DNA from: Flaveria trinervia
Lineage: Eukaryota; Streptophyta; Magnoliopsida; Asterales; Asteraceae
DNA: 64,000 nucleotides
Reading direction: 5' to 3'
Assembly (NCBI GenBank): GCA_025506515.1
Contig: CM046451.1
Coordinates: 53,582,356-53,646,355 of the forward strand
Shown: piece after piece, positions 11,802 to 22,520 of the stretch
Layout: the number at the start of each line of letters is the position of its first letter
How positions within the stretch are numbered: the first letter of the stretch is position 1
Notes under the pieces: generated by a model
The model's database searches: none
Seen by the model: the letters and a program-made list of their open reading frames with translations, nothing else
Told to the model about the DNA's origin: nothing
Position numbers and translations under genes: made by a program

Positions 11802-12684
11802 TGCAGGATCGGGTTTGTCACTTAAACACAAGGATTTCTCTCAAACTTCACTTATGGAAACACTCAAATCAGATGAAGTAAAGTCTTTCACAAGAGTTGA
11901 TGATAATATAATAAGTAGTAAATGAACACACAAAAATAAATTTTCAAGGCACTTGTATATATTACTTCTCAACTCAAGATGTTACAAGACTCTTACAAGC
12001 ATGATACATGAGTTAGAATGAGAGGCTATATATACTAGATCCTACAGCCATATATACTTTGATACCAGCTGGAAACCTAAGACTAAAGCATATACTACAA
12101 TGCTAAAGTTAAGGTATCTTAGATAAAGTATTATCTAAGATATGGTAGTCATGACATGTCCATGACTTACCTTTTGTCACCAACTAAAGATGGCAACTGT
12201 ACTAACATAAAAAGGTAAACAGTGGATTAAAGTATGGTCAACTGCATGGCTTTTGAGAAAACGCCATTTAGTATCTCAAAGATTTGCAGCGGAGTGTCAG
12301 GGAGACCATACTTATGTCCACTGGATAATAGCAGTGTTTTCCGAAGGTATGTTGCCTTCGGAAGAACAAGTTCTTCCGAACCCACTTATACTTCGGAAGA
12401 GGCTTCTACAATTCCGAGGCTTGAGAACTTCTGTTCTTTGGAAGTTGACTTCAGATCTTTCTTTCTAAGTCTTGAACTTCGGAAGAAGGTTCTTTGTCTT
12501 CGGAAGTTGGAATTTTCCTTCGGAAGTAAGTTTTACACTGTCTTCGGAAGAGCTCCTTTTTCCTTCGGAAGAGCTCCTTTTTCCTTCGGAAGTTCCACAC
12601 TTAGCTTCGGAAGTCCTTTATTTGTTGTACCAAAATCTTCTAAGTGACTTGGTTTTGGTGGCACCAGCCTTTCTAGATCCAACA
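11802..12684 (-). repeat. 5' LTR of element A
   Basis: 883 bp, the partner of 150-1029. On the minus strand it starts TGTTGGATC and ends GATCCTGCA. A TATATATA box at 12027-12034 gives the likely promoter, transcribing toward lower coordinates. Upstream of it (12340-12620) lie many CTTCGGAAG copies, including a tandem duplicate (GAGCTCCTTTTTCCTTCGGAA) absent from the 3' LTR. Confidence 0.95.
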
Positions 12685-14628
12685 TGAGGACTCTTCTGTT
12701 GTCATCATACATCCACCCAATAATGTGATTTGAAGTTGGTGGAGATGACATTGCCCTTGGTATTCTTTCCTCAAATAGACTTGAATGTAGGAGTCTATGG
12801 AGTCCATATCAATGTGAACTTCAGGAAGTTGTTGAGTATGCACAATTGCAAGTAAGGATGGTGAGTCCTCAATGTCCATACTCTCTGGAGAACTCCCAGG
12901 TTCTGTGACTGTAAGGACTTTCTCCCCCTTTTTGGTAGCATCACCCTCTTGCATAGGTGAGCTAGGAGTTAGGTCAATGACACTCATAGGTTCTTGTGTT
13001 CCTGGTTGAACTCCTTTTAATGGTCTCCTAGCTAGTTGTTCCCTGAGATAAGAAATCTCAAGTTGATGATCATTGACCCTATTTTGCAAGGTATTCACCT
13101 GAGATTCAAGATTACTAACCTTGGAGACTAAATAGGCGCATGTTTGTGACAATTGTTGCAGATTTAGCCTTAGATACCCCTTATCTTCATCAGAAGAATC
13201 ATTAGGGGTGGAGATGATTGGACCAGAGTCCTCTCTCTCATCACCAGCTTTAGGTTCTTCACTGCAGGATTTCCTCTGCTCATTGGCAGCCTTAGTTAAG
13301 GTGTCAATGGGCTGAGTTGCCATGGTTGAGGTCTTAATGATGGAATCACTTGTAGAAGTGAGAGCCTCTTCCATATGGAAACCTCAGGAGCACTCATCTC
13401 TCTTTGAGTAGTGGAAAAGAAGAGAGAATCATGGTACTCACTCAAACCTAAATCTTCATCAGTTTAGAAGTCAAGGTTAGGAATGGGTTGGTATAAATCT
13501 AAAGGTTGGGGATGGTAGCTGTCCCCTGAAGGTTGCTCACTTTAATGTTGAGACTCAGAGTGAAGGCTTAAGGCAATTGGGCTAGTGAGCTCATCAGGCT
13601 GAGCATGAGGAACCTCAACACTGATCGTGGAAGTAATAGAAGTGGTTTGCTCCACAGGGGAAGTAGGAGATCCAGTATCCACTTCCTCCTAAATGGGTGA
13701 GTATATAGGGGCCTGCATAGACTCAATAGTATCAGCAAGGGTTCGTTTGGATTTTCTGTCGTAGGTGAGGATGATATGTAGTTGTTGAGGTGGTTGAGAT
13801 GTAGAAGGTGGGGTTCAACACTAGCTGGTGTTGCTAGGTTGTCACCTTGAGCAATGAGCTCTGACATTGTTGGACAAGGGATGTTCCTACCCTCAAGAAG
13901 CCAATAGTGGGCTTTCTTAAGATTTTAAAGATGCCAGGCTTCATCTGTCCCATTTTAAAAATATTACCTCTTCCCTTAACTATGAGCCCAGTTCACAGTT
14001 AAGATTGTATTGAGCATATCTAAGGAACATGTAGTGTTCGAAGGAGTCCAAGTTTGCAAGCAAATTTGTATAGACAAACTGAGAGTAGCTGAACTTGACT
14101 CGTTAAATCATTCCATGGACAATGAAGGAGAGATCTTCAAGAATCTGGTCCCATCCTTCATGCTTGTTTCACAACCTGTGGATAACCACATGGAGTAGGA
14201 ATTTCCATTGGGATGAGACCTTCCCTTTCCTAAAGGTCTTTATAGAGAAGTGTCCCTCATAACCATCTGCTAAAAGGAGTGATTAACAGCTTCTTTTGGG
14301 AAGAACACCTCACCTTTTCATCATCTAGCTGAAGATGAGTGTTGATTATGGTTGGAGTGATGAAGACTATTCTCCCCTGCGTTATGGTAGATAATGCCTT
14401 CTCCCCATCCATAACGACCTCTTGGAAGGTCTTCTAAAATTTGAGCAGATGATCCTCATATAGTTTAGGATCAATAGTCAGGGAGGTGAAGTAGTTGGAT
14501 AGAGCTAAGAAACGGCAAACCTTTGAGAAATGTGGATCTTTCTCAGAGTGTAACAGAGCAATTTGGTTGTGTTGCATGTGTAACTACATGGAGAAATCTA
14601 GGTCATTTCTACTGTTTAGGTTAGCCAT
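12685..14628 (-). pseudogene. Element B ORF3, degraded and interrupted by A
   Basis: ATG at 14628 opens MANLNSRNDLDFSM and meets a TAG after 14 codons, then continues as QHNQIALLHSEKDPHF and FTSLTIDPKLYEDHL, matching the N-terminal plan of the A ORF3 (MAFNPQHNQ). The long open part 13374-12685 has a leucine-heptad stretch (KVSNLESQVNTLQNRV) and an ATKKGE string at 12920-12943, then runs into the insertion point of A and resumes at 149. The same architecture (N-terminal block, coiled coil, ATKKG, C-terminal block) occurs in A and C. Function unknown; Sirevirus-type 3' ORF. Stops and shifts are present throughout 13375-14600. Confidence 0.7.
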
Positions 14629-15290
14629 TGTGAGAAAGCTTAAGGATGAAGAAAGATGAATGAAAGTAATTTTTGAGAGAGATTTGGGGTTTAGGTTTGG
14701 AGGAAAGATGAAGATGATAGAAAGAGGGGGAATCATTGGGTTTATATGTGAAATGGATTTAAGACAAAGTTAATGAAAGAGGATAAACTTTGAAATCCGG
14801 ATGTCGGTCTCACCCTCTAAAAAAGTAGTTTGCTTTTGCTCAAAAAGTAGTTTTCTTGGAGGTCAAAAAGCTTCTGAAGGTAAATTGTCTTCGGAAGTTT
14901 AATAAGAAAAGCTTCCGAAGCTAAAATGACTTCGGAAGAATTTCCTAGGAGTTGTGAAAATTTTGCTTCGGAAGAGAATTAAAACTTGAAAGCTTTGTTT
15001 AGTAGAGCAAAGCTTTCGAGAGTTAATTGCTTCGGAAGAAAATGGTCCTTGAATACATATAAGTGCCTGAGACAAGTGTTAAGCTTCGGAAGATATTTCA
15101 GAATTTCTTACAAAGGAAAACAACTTAGACAGTTATTTGTTTTGAAGGCATGAGTTTCTTCCGAAGGTAAAAGAATATCTTCCGAAGGATCAAAATATTT
15201 CAAAATTCTAAGGAAATTCTTCAAAAAGTTTTATCCAAAGAAAAGAAGAGCTTATGAAGGTGATGAACTAGACAACTTAGGACACACAGA
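14629..15290 (-). mobile_element. Element B: spacer upstream of ORF3, truncated at about 15290
   Basis: Non-coding sequence carrying about eight TTCGGAAG/TTCCGAAG motifs (14870-15190), equivalent to the 5091-5699 spacer of A. No RNase H or other pol remnant follows: at about 15290 the sequence changes to a gypsy LTR fragment (F2). B therefore lacks its gag-pol and 5' LTR here, through deletion or an older rearrangement. The exact junction is uncertain by about 20 bases. Confidence 0.65.
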
Positions 15291-16407
15291 TTCACATACA
15301 TATACATATGCACCACAAGCATAATCATCATAAAACATAACTGATCCTTCGTGGGACAGCACGGGTTCGGGGGCGGCAACCCCTGACAGCGGGGTCTAGG
15401 GGCAGCCTACCATAGTGGGGTCCAAGGGGCAACGCCCTGGCTGGGGTCGTGTTGCCAGGTCAGCATGAGACCTCTTAAAATCTTGGTCATTTAAAGCGTA
15501 TATTTAGTATGTATTTCCAGCCCCAAACTTGTTCAAAACCTTTAATTAGGGGATCTAGAACTCACCTGGACTCGATGAGTAGCTTCTCAATCAAGCTTTC
15601 AAAACAAGTGTCGCACTACACAGCCTGTATATAAGTTAACACTCAAAGGAGTAATTTTTGCGTAATTTCACTGCTAATTTCACTGACAGATCAACAGTTT
15701 CGCTGCTAGTTTCACCGGTAGTTACTCTGTTAGTTTCGCAGGCATCATCGCTGCCAGTTTCGCCCAACTTTCTTTGGATAACGATTTCTGCGAAACTACC
15801 TGTGAAACTATAGTTTTGTAGGAAGACCCATAGTTTGGCTGGATGATACATAACTTCGCTAGATGAACACCTAGTTTCGCAGAACGGACTAAAAATTATG
15901 AACCACCCCATTTTGACCCAAAACTTCAATCTTTTATAATCCATGAAGTTATATCTAAGCTTTTTACATGTTTTCTTACACAAAAGTGTGAGTTTTGGGC
16001 GAATCTTTGCCACTTTCAAAATCCAAGCCCTAGAATTCGGGTTTACATCAATACGAAAGATTTAATGATGTTTCTTACCAAGATTCTTGGTGTTTTCTTA
16101 TTGTTTAGATTTCCATGAACACCGATCTTCAATCCCGTGATCAACCGAGTCTTAAATCTTCAATTCTCTCCACTTTCTCTCTCTACACTCTGTCTTTAGA
16201 ATTTGGGGTGTTGAGTTGCAAATGAGAGTTGCTCAAGCTGATCCATATATATATATACTTTATGTTCTCCGGACCTTAAACTTGCCAAACACATAACCCG
16301 CGAGGTCTACTTGGTCCATACACCATTACCCGCTTATTTTATTTAAATAATCCCCGCTAAGCATATTATTATTAATTGGCTCATTTTGAATTTTTTTGGG
16401 CGTTACA
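15291..16407 (-). mobile_element. F2: truncated Ty3/gypsy LTR, minus orientation
   Basis: This is a recognisable diverged copy of 29221-30441 (element F). Shared blocks include the opening CACATACATA stretch, a GGTTCGGGGGCGG-type G-rich block (15360-15450), GGGGATCTAGAACTCACC, iterated GTTTCGC...GCTAGTTTC minisatellite units (15650-15870) and a closing GGGCGTTACA. On the minus strand it begins TGTAACGCCC at 16407, so it is the 5' half of an LTR lacking its 3' half. No TSD can be checked because the other end is missing. Confidence 0.8.
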
Positions 16408-17277
16408 AAGCATTAGATCAATACAAGATTCGGCTTGATGAACATGAGAAACATGTTTAATAATTAGCATGAAATACGAATCCAGAGGAGCTTTCTCAAA
16501 GCAGTCAACTTCGGCATGGTTGTTAGATAACATTGATATTTAAAAGTTGCATTAGCGTAAAGTTGGTATAAGAATCGTGTTTGTTAAGATTAAGGTATAG
16601 TTCAGAATAAGAGTATCATAGTAATGGGTTTTCAAAATAAGTGCGGTTTAAGGGGAAGACATTTAGAAAGATTATGAGAATTGGATAATGAGTTTTAAAA
16701 TCCAAGAAGACAAAAATCAATGACAACATTATTCAAAATAACAACAAAATGTTACAAGTGTAACGTTAACCAAATCAAATTTGTTCACTTATTAAAGTAT
16801 TAGGTCAACCACAACCTTGATAAAGACAACATACCTATAAGCGGACACTCACCCCAAGGTTTCCTAGGTAAGGTGAATGGATCCGTAGGTTGATTTGGAT
16901 TTATATGCATACCTTGCCTATACAGAACACCTAGAGATACAGGCATCATGATCTTCCAGTATTACATGTTTCAAGTTATAGGACACAGACTTTGACGAGA
17001 TTTGAAAAAATGAATAACGATTCAATGTTCATTTTGAAAATCATTTGATATAGGCACAATGCCTTAGAATATATTTGAGAATCATGTGTGCATTGATAAG
17101 AATCAAGGTATAAGAATATATCCTATAAGACATATAACCACATAATCATGTTTAAGCATATAAGGAACATAAAATCCTATCCAGGCATATAAAATACATG
17201 AGAGGACTCATGTGTAGGGGTACTTAAATATAGTCTAGTTCATTCCATTTCTAATATCCTAATTCCTTATAACCATG
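16408..17277 (-). other. Probable leader region of element H
   Basis: 870 bases between the F2 fragment and the H primer site. AT-rich, with no long frame and no retroelement domain on either strand. By position it is the internal region just downstream of the H 5' LTR on the minus strand. I see no further features in it. Confidence 0.5.
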
Positions 17278-17289
17278 GCTCTGATACCA
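17278..17289 (-). other. Primer binding site of element H
   Basis: On the minus strand TGGTATCAGAGC, a perfect match to the usual initiator tRNA-Met primer site, lies three bases from the TGTCACACC end of the adjacent LTR. Confidence 0.85.
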
Positions 17290-17292
17290 ATC

Positions 17293-17667
17293 TGTCACAC
17301 CCTGACCGACGGCGGAATCATCGGCGCGGACGAACGTGAAACGATTGTTCATAGCTGATAGAATTAAATAAGTTCAATTAATATTATATTCCATTTTTCA
17401 TTGAATAATACTAAACAAATAAATCATTACAATACAATTAATATTCCACAACAAAATAAAATCTTTAGTTAAACTATGTCCAAGTTCTATATAAGCAAGA
17501 AGAAGTCCTCAAATAGCAATCCTGAAACATGTTAAAAATACGGTAAACATAATGTGGTGAGTTCCCATGGATTTGTACATACATATATAAAAAACTTTTA
17601 ATCGGAAATTTAAGTCATAGGTTATGAAATAATGAAAGAATATATATATATATATCTATATATATAT

Positions 17668-17699
<32 letters not shown>

Positions 17700-17706
17700 C
17701 ACACAC

Positions 17707-17737
<31 letters not shown>

Positions 17738-18197
17738 ACATAGTGATACAATCAAATCTTGACAAAGATGGCCACAATAAGTTATAACGATTAACTAAGT
17801 GTACTTGGTTCCCATGATGAACAAGAATACGTCATCAGGTGTCGGCAATAACGTCGGCTTTGGCACCAAAAAGGCTTGTCAAGCCCATAGATCTATGAGA
17901 TCGCTAGGCTAGCAATAGTTAATCACTTTTTTTACAAGATAACTATCATATAAGGCTCATAAAGATTTCAAATAACCATGACAAGTTTATAAACAAATTT
18001 CTAGTGCATTACAGGTTTCAAGATGGTTCACAAGTGCCGTTTATAAGGTTAACATGTTTCACCCCAAAATGTGTGAAATAAAGTAAAAAGGGTCATGAAA
18101 AACTCACTTGATATAAGATGAACTTAAGAGAATAATAAGAAAATAAGATTTGCTCTAAGGATTTCTTTTATAGAATACGTAAACATCATTATTCCCA
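17293..18197 (-). mobile_element. Element H: 5' LTR (minus), cut by element E
   Basis: On the plus strand it begins TGTCACACCCTGACC...GGCGG. The same family recurs at 63425-64000 (J): both share GCTAAGTGTACTTGG, GCCCATAGATCTATGA and GGCTAGCAATAGTTAAT in the same order. With the primer site at 17278-17289 this is the 3' end of a 5' LTR read on the minus strand. The LTR runs to 18197, where the E LTR starts; its remainder should lie beyond the far end of E. Superfamily cannot be decided because no coding region is present. Confidence 0.75.
17641..17737. repeat. AT microsatellite within the H LTR
   Basis: A nearly pure (TA)n tract with short ACACAC and CTATA interruptions. The related LTR J has no comparable tract at the same place, so it expanded in this copy. 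Confidence 0.95.
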
Positions 18198-18524
18198 TGT
18201 TAGATTAATGATATGATTAATGACTAAATATGTTAAAACCTAGGAAGATTAGCATTTTAGTCTTTAGATAACTTTTGTCATAGTTTAGGGACTTATTATG
18301 TAAATATATGTTCCCTTTTTTCTTGTTATTAGTATAAATAGGATTGCTTGTATTTGTGCAGGTTAAGACTTTAGTATTATTTCTCTCTCAATTGCACTTT
18401 GTAATCCTTCTAATATCAATGAAAACTCAATGATTTTTCTGATATTTGTTTTTATTTATTACATTGTTCATATTATTGTCAATTGCTTGATATCAATCAC
18501 ATATCGATCCATTTGAATCTATCA
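18198..18524 (+). repeat. 5' LTR of element E
   Basis: 327 bp, starting TGTTAGATTAATG and ending AATCTATCA, followed two bases later by a primer site. TATAAATA at 18333-18340 is the probable TATA box. The right partner is not in the window, so the left edge is defined only by the TG terminus and by the end of H-like sequence. Confidence 0.75.
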
Positions 18525-18526
18525 AA

Positions 18527-18538
18527 TGGTATCAGAGC
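18527..18538 (+). other. Primer binding site of element E
   Basis: TGGTATCAGAGC, the standard initiator tRNA-Met primer site, two bases after the LTR. Confidence 0.9.
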
Positions 18539-18830
18539 TTTCGGTTCAGTGATTTAAAGTTTAAAAATCACTTTTTGAGCATTTTTAATCACTTGAGTTT
18601 GTGATTTGATCGAAATTGTGCAATAATTGATGATTTACTTATGTTTCATTACTAGAAACATGAATTGAATCACAATTAAATGAATTTACATAATCAAATC
18701 TGAGTATTTGACAAATTTTGTGTTCAACAGTTCTTCAAACTCAAACACTAAATTTGCAAAAAATGAGAATCAAAGAGTTGCTAATTGAAAGAAATGATGC
18801 TAAAGGATTGATTATCGGTGTATTAGTGAC

Positions 18831-19014
18831 TTAATTGAAGAGTTTCAGATCGTTTTATCATGTTTTGAAAATTTTGTGAAGATCAGGTTGTTACGAAGAA
18901 AATGAATTAGGCGTTTGAGGTGTTAATTAAAGAGTTTCAGATCGTTTTATCATGTTTTGAAAATTTTGTGAAGATCAGGTTGTTACGAAGAACATGAATT
19001 AGGCGTTTGAGGTG
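18831..19014 (+). repeat. 92-bp tandem duplication in the E leader
   Basis: Two adjacent copies (18831-18922 and 18923-19014) differ at only a few positions. Each ends with the ATTAGGCGTTTGAGGTGTTA stretch. The duplication lies between the primer site and gag and carries no ORF. Confidence 0.9.
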
Positions 19015-19052
19015 TTAAAATCCTTTCAAAATCACCGGTGTTTAGGCGCATG

Positions 19053-20026
19053 TGTTGGGTTGCAAGAACATAAAACGTAGTTTAACCATTTAAACTTTCA
19101 GAAAACGCAGCGGATATATTAGTTTTTGAATGATTTTCAAGCTGAAATATATCTTCTTTAAGTAGCCATTAAGCATATGAAACAAACCCATAATACAAGG
19201 AACATATTATGTGAATAGACAAGCTATGAAAAGGCAAAACAACACAATATGACAACCACAAAAGGGCTACCAGGATACCTTCTCCAACAGCTGAAAGTTC
19301 GACAAGAAAGGAGGTGTTTGATGCTGAAAAATGACCGAGACTTCAAGATTAGAGATCCTCAAGCTTGTATACCCCAAGCCCTTGAAGTAAACACCACTCT
19401 TGCTAGGGAGATCACACCAAGAACACTCAAAACCCGAAAATCTCTTCTTCTTTCAGCTGCTTTGCGAGAAGTTTGAGAGAGAAAGAAAGGTTGTGTGTCT
19501 TACATGCATATGAGAGATAGATCAGATTTTTGAAGAGTGTGTGACTTGTTGAGTGTGTGTTGTGTTTTCAAAGAAAGAGGGCCAATCATAAACCCCAAGG
19601 GGCGGCCGAAAATTTTTGATTAAAAGGGTTTTCCTCTTTAATCTAACACACAAAACCACTCTATAATAAGCCCCTTTTGTCACACATTAAATAAGTCATC
19701 TACTAGACATATTTAAATGTGACATGTCCTCTAATTAAACTATTTAATTAAAGTATACTCTCATGTTATTTGTGTTATTTAACCCTTTAAATAACAAATA
19801 ACAATAAACCATCAACAAATTATCCTCATAATTTGTTCTATTTCATATGCAACTTATTTAGAAAACCCATTTTCTAAATTGGTGTAAATATTTAATTGCA
19901 TGATCATATCATCAATTAAATATTAATTGGTGTTTGCTAAGCTTGTTATTGGGTATAACCCGACTTGGATCATAACGTACTAACCGCATCAATATTCTAT
20001 TTGTCTTGGGCACACAGAATCCAACA
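19053..20026 (-). repeat. 3' LTR of element I
   Basis: 974 bp, matching 26274-27258 with a low number of substitutions and small indels. On the plus strand it starts TGTTGGGTTGCAAG and ends GAATCCAACA. Confidence 0.95.
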
Positions 20027-20791
20027 ATCTCCCACTTGCCCAAGATTCATAGAAGATTGATGCAAGCAATAAATACCGCCTAACAACGGTTTACTACCCT
20101 TAATACGCATGACTTATAGCCATTCAATAACATCATCCCTTTCAAGTACCCTACTTGAAATGATTTAGGTGAATCAATCATCTATCCTTTTGTTACAGAT
20201 GTCATGTTAAATCTAAGAACACAGAATGATCATTTCTTGTTGATTTAACTTATCAGGCCTTAGACATCTAACTCTCAACGAATAAGAGGAACAAATTCCA
20301 TCTTGACTACATACGTTTCTCACAAACACCTCGTATTATATCTGAACATACCCTTATGTTCTGTCCACTATTCCGGACAACGAAGAATTAGCTCAAGGTA
20401 TAATACTTGGTGAATATCAAAACCCAATATGTATCTCAGGTCGGAGGATACTAAATGATATTCGCCTTTACTCAAATTTACTTATGATCAATCAATAAGA
20501 TTCAATGTAGTAAAATTGAGATGCGGGTTAGTCCAATATTTGTGTCCCACAAATATCTATGAACCTTGGTAGCAACCCATTGCTCTATATTCATCCTTAT
20601 GAATATCAACCAATCCAAGTTCATAATAATCTTACTTTCATACTTGTTCCCACAAGTATGAGCGACTACAGACATTTAGAGTAAACATTTTACTCATGGA
20701 TTAAACATGCTAATTGGAACATTAATCGAAACATTATAACCAAATAATTTTATTCAAATAATAAAGAGTTCCATATATCCAAATACAAAAT
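20027..20791 (-). other. Element I 3' untranslated region and polypurine tract
   Basis: On the minus strand AAGTGGGAGAT (20027-20037) abuts the 3' LTR and is the polypurine tract. The remaining 750 bases up to the end of RNase H contain no frame or domain that I recognise. Confidence 0.75.
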
Positions 20792-21659
20792 TTACAGATC
20801 AAATCCAATCACTAGAATATCGAAGTCCCATGGCACAAGTATGACCTTCATGCTTTGCCTTTTCAAGGAGCTTCGTGAGAGGATCCGCAATGTTTTGATC
20901 CGTGTGAACTTTGCGAATACATATTTTTCCTTTTTCAACTTCATCTCGTATGTAGTTGAATCTCCGCTCAATATGCCTAGTCTTTTGATGAGCACGGGGT
21001 TCCTTGATTTGAACAATCGCACCTCGTTATCACAAAAGATCTCTAGGGGGTCCTGAATGGAAGGCACAACCCCTAGATCTGTAATGAATTTCTTCAACCA
21101 TGCAGCTTCTTGAGCTGCTAATGAGGCGGCGACGTATTCAGATTCTGTAGTTGATAGAGCCAGCACATCCTGCTTGGAGCTCTTCAAGAGACAGCTCCTC
21201 CATTCAGAATGAAAATGTATCCCGATTGTGACCGTGAATCGTCACGATCGGTTTGGAAACTCGCATCCGTGTAACCCTTTACAACGAGCTCCTCGTCACC
21301 AGATCCATAGATCAGGAACATATCTCTTGTCCTCCTTAGGTATTTAAGTATGTTCTTAACAGCCATCCAATGACTGTTTCAAGGATTTTGCTGGTAACAG
21401 CTTGTCATGCTTAAGGCGCATGACACGTCCGGTTGAGTGCATATCATTGCATAGATGATGGATCCAATAGCAGATGCGTATCGGATTGCCTTCATTTTAT
21501 CTTGCTCATCCTTTGAGCTAGGACATTGAGTCGTACTCAATATTGTTCCTCTTTGAATAGGTACGGTACCTTTCTTAGAGTTTTCCATCTTGAACCTTTT
21601 CAAGATCTTATCAATGTACGCACTTTTATTCAAACCAATCAACGCCTTGATCTATCCCT
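20792..21659 (-). pseudogene. Element I RNase H
   Basis: Minus-strand segments: 21642-21379 (ADLSCALSMTS-type region preceding RNase H), 21366-21184 (MFLIYGSGDEELVVKGYTDASFQTD with the first Asp, DSRSQSGYIFILNGGAVS), and 21187-20792 (SSKQDVLALSTTESEYVAAS with the conserved Glu, IFCDNE with the third acidic residue). After IFCDNE the sequence shifts frame (near 21020), so the C-terminal quarter reads in other frames. Two frame changes separate the segments. Confidence 0.88.
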
Positions 21660-22520
21660 ATAGATCTTTATTCCCAGAATATAAGCGGCTTCACCAAGAT
21701 CCATAATGGAAAAACAACTTCCAAGCCAGGTTTTTACACCTTCCAAGGTTGGAATGTTATTCCAAATAGTAGTATGTCATCAACATACAATACTAGGAAA
21801 GTTATTGTGCTCCCACTAGCCTTCTTATACACACAAGCCTCATCAGCGTTTTTGATGAAGCCAAATTTCTTTACTTCCTCATCAAAACGGTGATTCCAGC
21901 TTCTCGATGCTTGTTTCAATCCATAGATTGATTTCTTTAATTTGCATACTTTATTAAGATGTTTTGGATTGACAAAACCTTCAGGCTGAACCATATAGAC
22001 ATCTTCCTCAAGATATCCATTTAGGAAAGCGGTTTTGACATCCATTTGCCAAATCTCATAATCATAATGAGCAGCTATGGCAAACAATATCCTTATAGAC
22101 TTTAGCATCACAACAGGTGAGAAAGTTTCATCATAATCAACCCCTTGAGTTTGAGTGAAACCCTTTGCTACAAGTCTAGCTTTATAAGTATCCAAGTTTC
22201 CATGCATATCGGTTTTCTTCTTGAAAACCCACTTACTTCCAACTATCTTGGAGTTAAGAGGTGGTTCAACAAGTTCCCAAACTTGATTGTCATACATGGA
22301 TTGCATCTCAACGTTCATGGCTTCAAGCCATTTGTCACAATCCGAATTGGACACTGCATTATGGTATGTGGTTGCTTCATCTGAATCTACCACATAGCAC
22401 CCATCCACGAAAAATCTGTATCTTTCAGGTGGATTACTAGTTCTACCACTTCTGTGAACGTCTTTTGTGTATTGATCAACCCCTTGATCATCCTCAACAT
22501 CCTCATGTTGAGTGCTAGTT
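21660..22520 (-). pseudogene. Element I reverse transcriptase
   Basis: Continuous with the integrase tail in the open segment 22759-21734. It has WLEAMNVEMQSMYDNQVWELV, KTDMHGNLDTYKARLVAKGFTQ (within it the conserved KARLVAKG), IWQMDVKTAFLNGYLEE with the first Asp, and YGLKQASRSWN, then YVDD at 21776-21787. A frame shift follows just after YVDDILLFG. The remaining thumb region (LNKSAYIDKILKRFKMEN) lies at 21642-21560 in a different frame. Copia-type RT. Confidence 0.92.

Larger units (their letters stand above)
150..12684 (-). mobile_element. Element A: full-length Sirevirus-like Ty1/copia retrotransposon
   Basis: Two direct LTR copies (150-1029 and 11802-12684) bound a 10.8-kb internal region. 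On the minus strand each LTR starts TGTTGGATC and ends GATCCTGCA. The same 5 bp, TGAGG, lies at 145-149 and 12685-12689, so both ends are exact. Order on the minus strand: 5' LTR, primer site, gag with coiled coil, second zinc knuckle, protease, integrase, RT, RNase H, motif-rich spacer, a 4-kb ORF3, polypurine tract, 3' LTR. The protease-integrase-RT order is diagnostic of Ty1/copia. The long gag, the extra 3' ORF and the GGGGGAG tract fit the Sirevirus lineage. LTR differences include tandem-copy changes, so this is not a very recent insertion. All ORFs are broken. It sits inside ORF3 of element B. Confidence 0.95.

Noticed and set aside
17293..18197. H as a DNA transposon with a TGTCACACC terminal repeat
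   Set aside because: A perfect tRNA-Met-type primer site lies three bases outside the end in the orientation expected for a 5' LTR.
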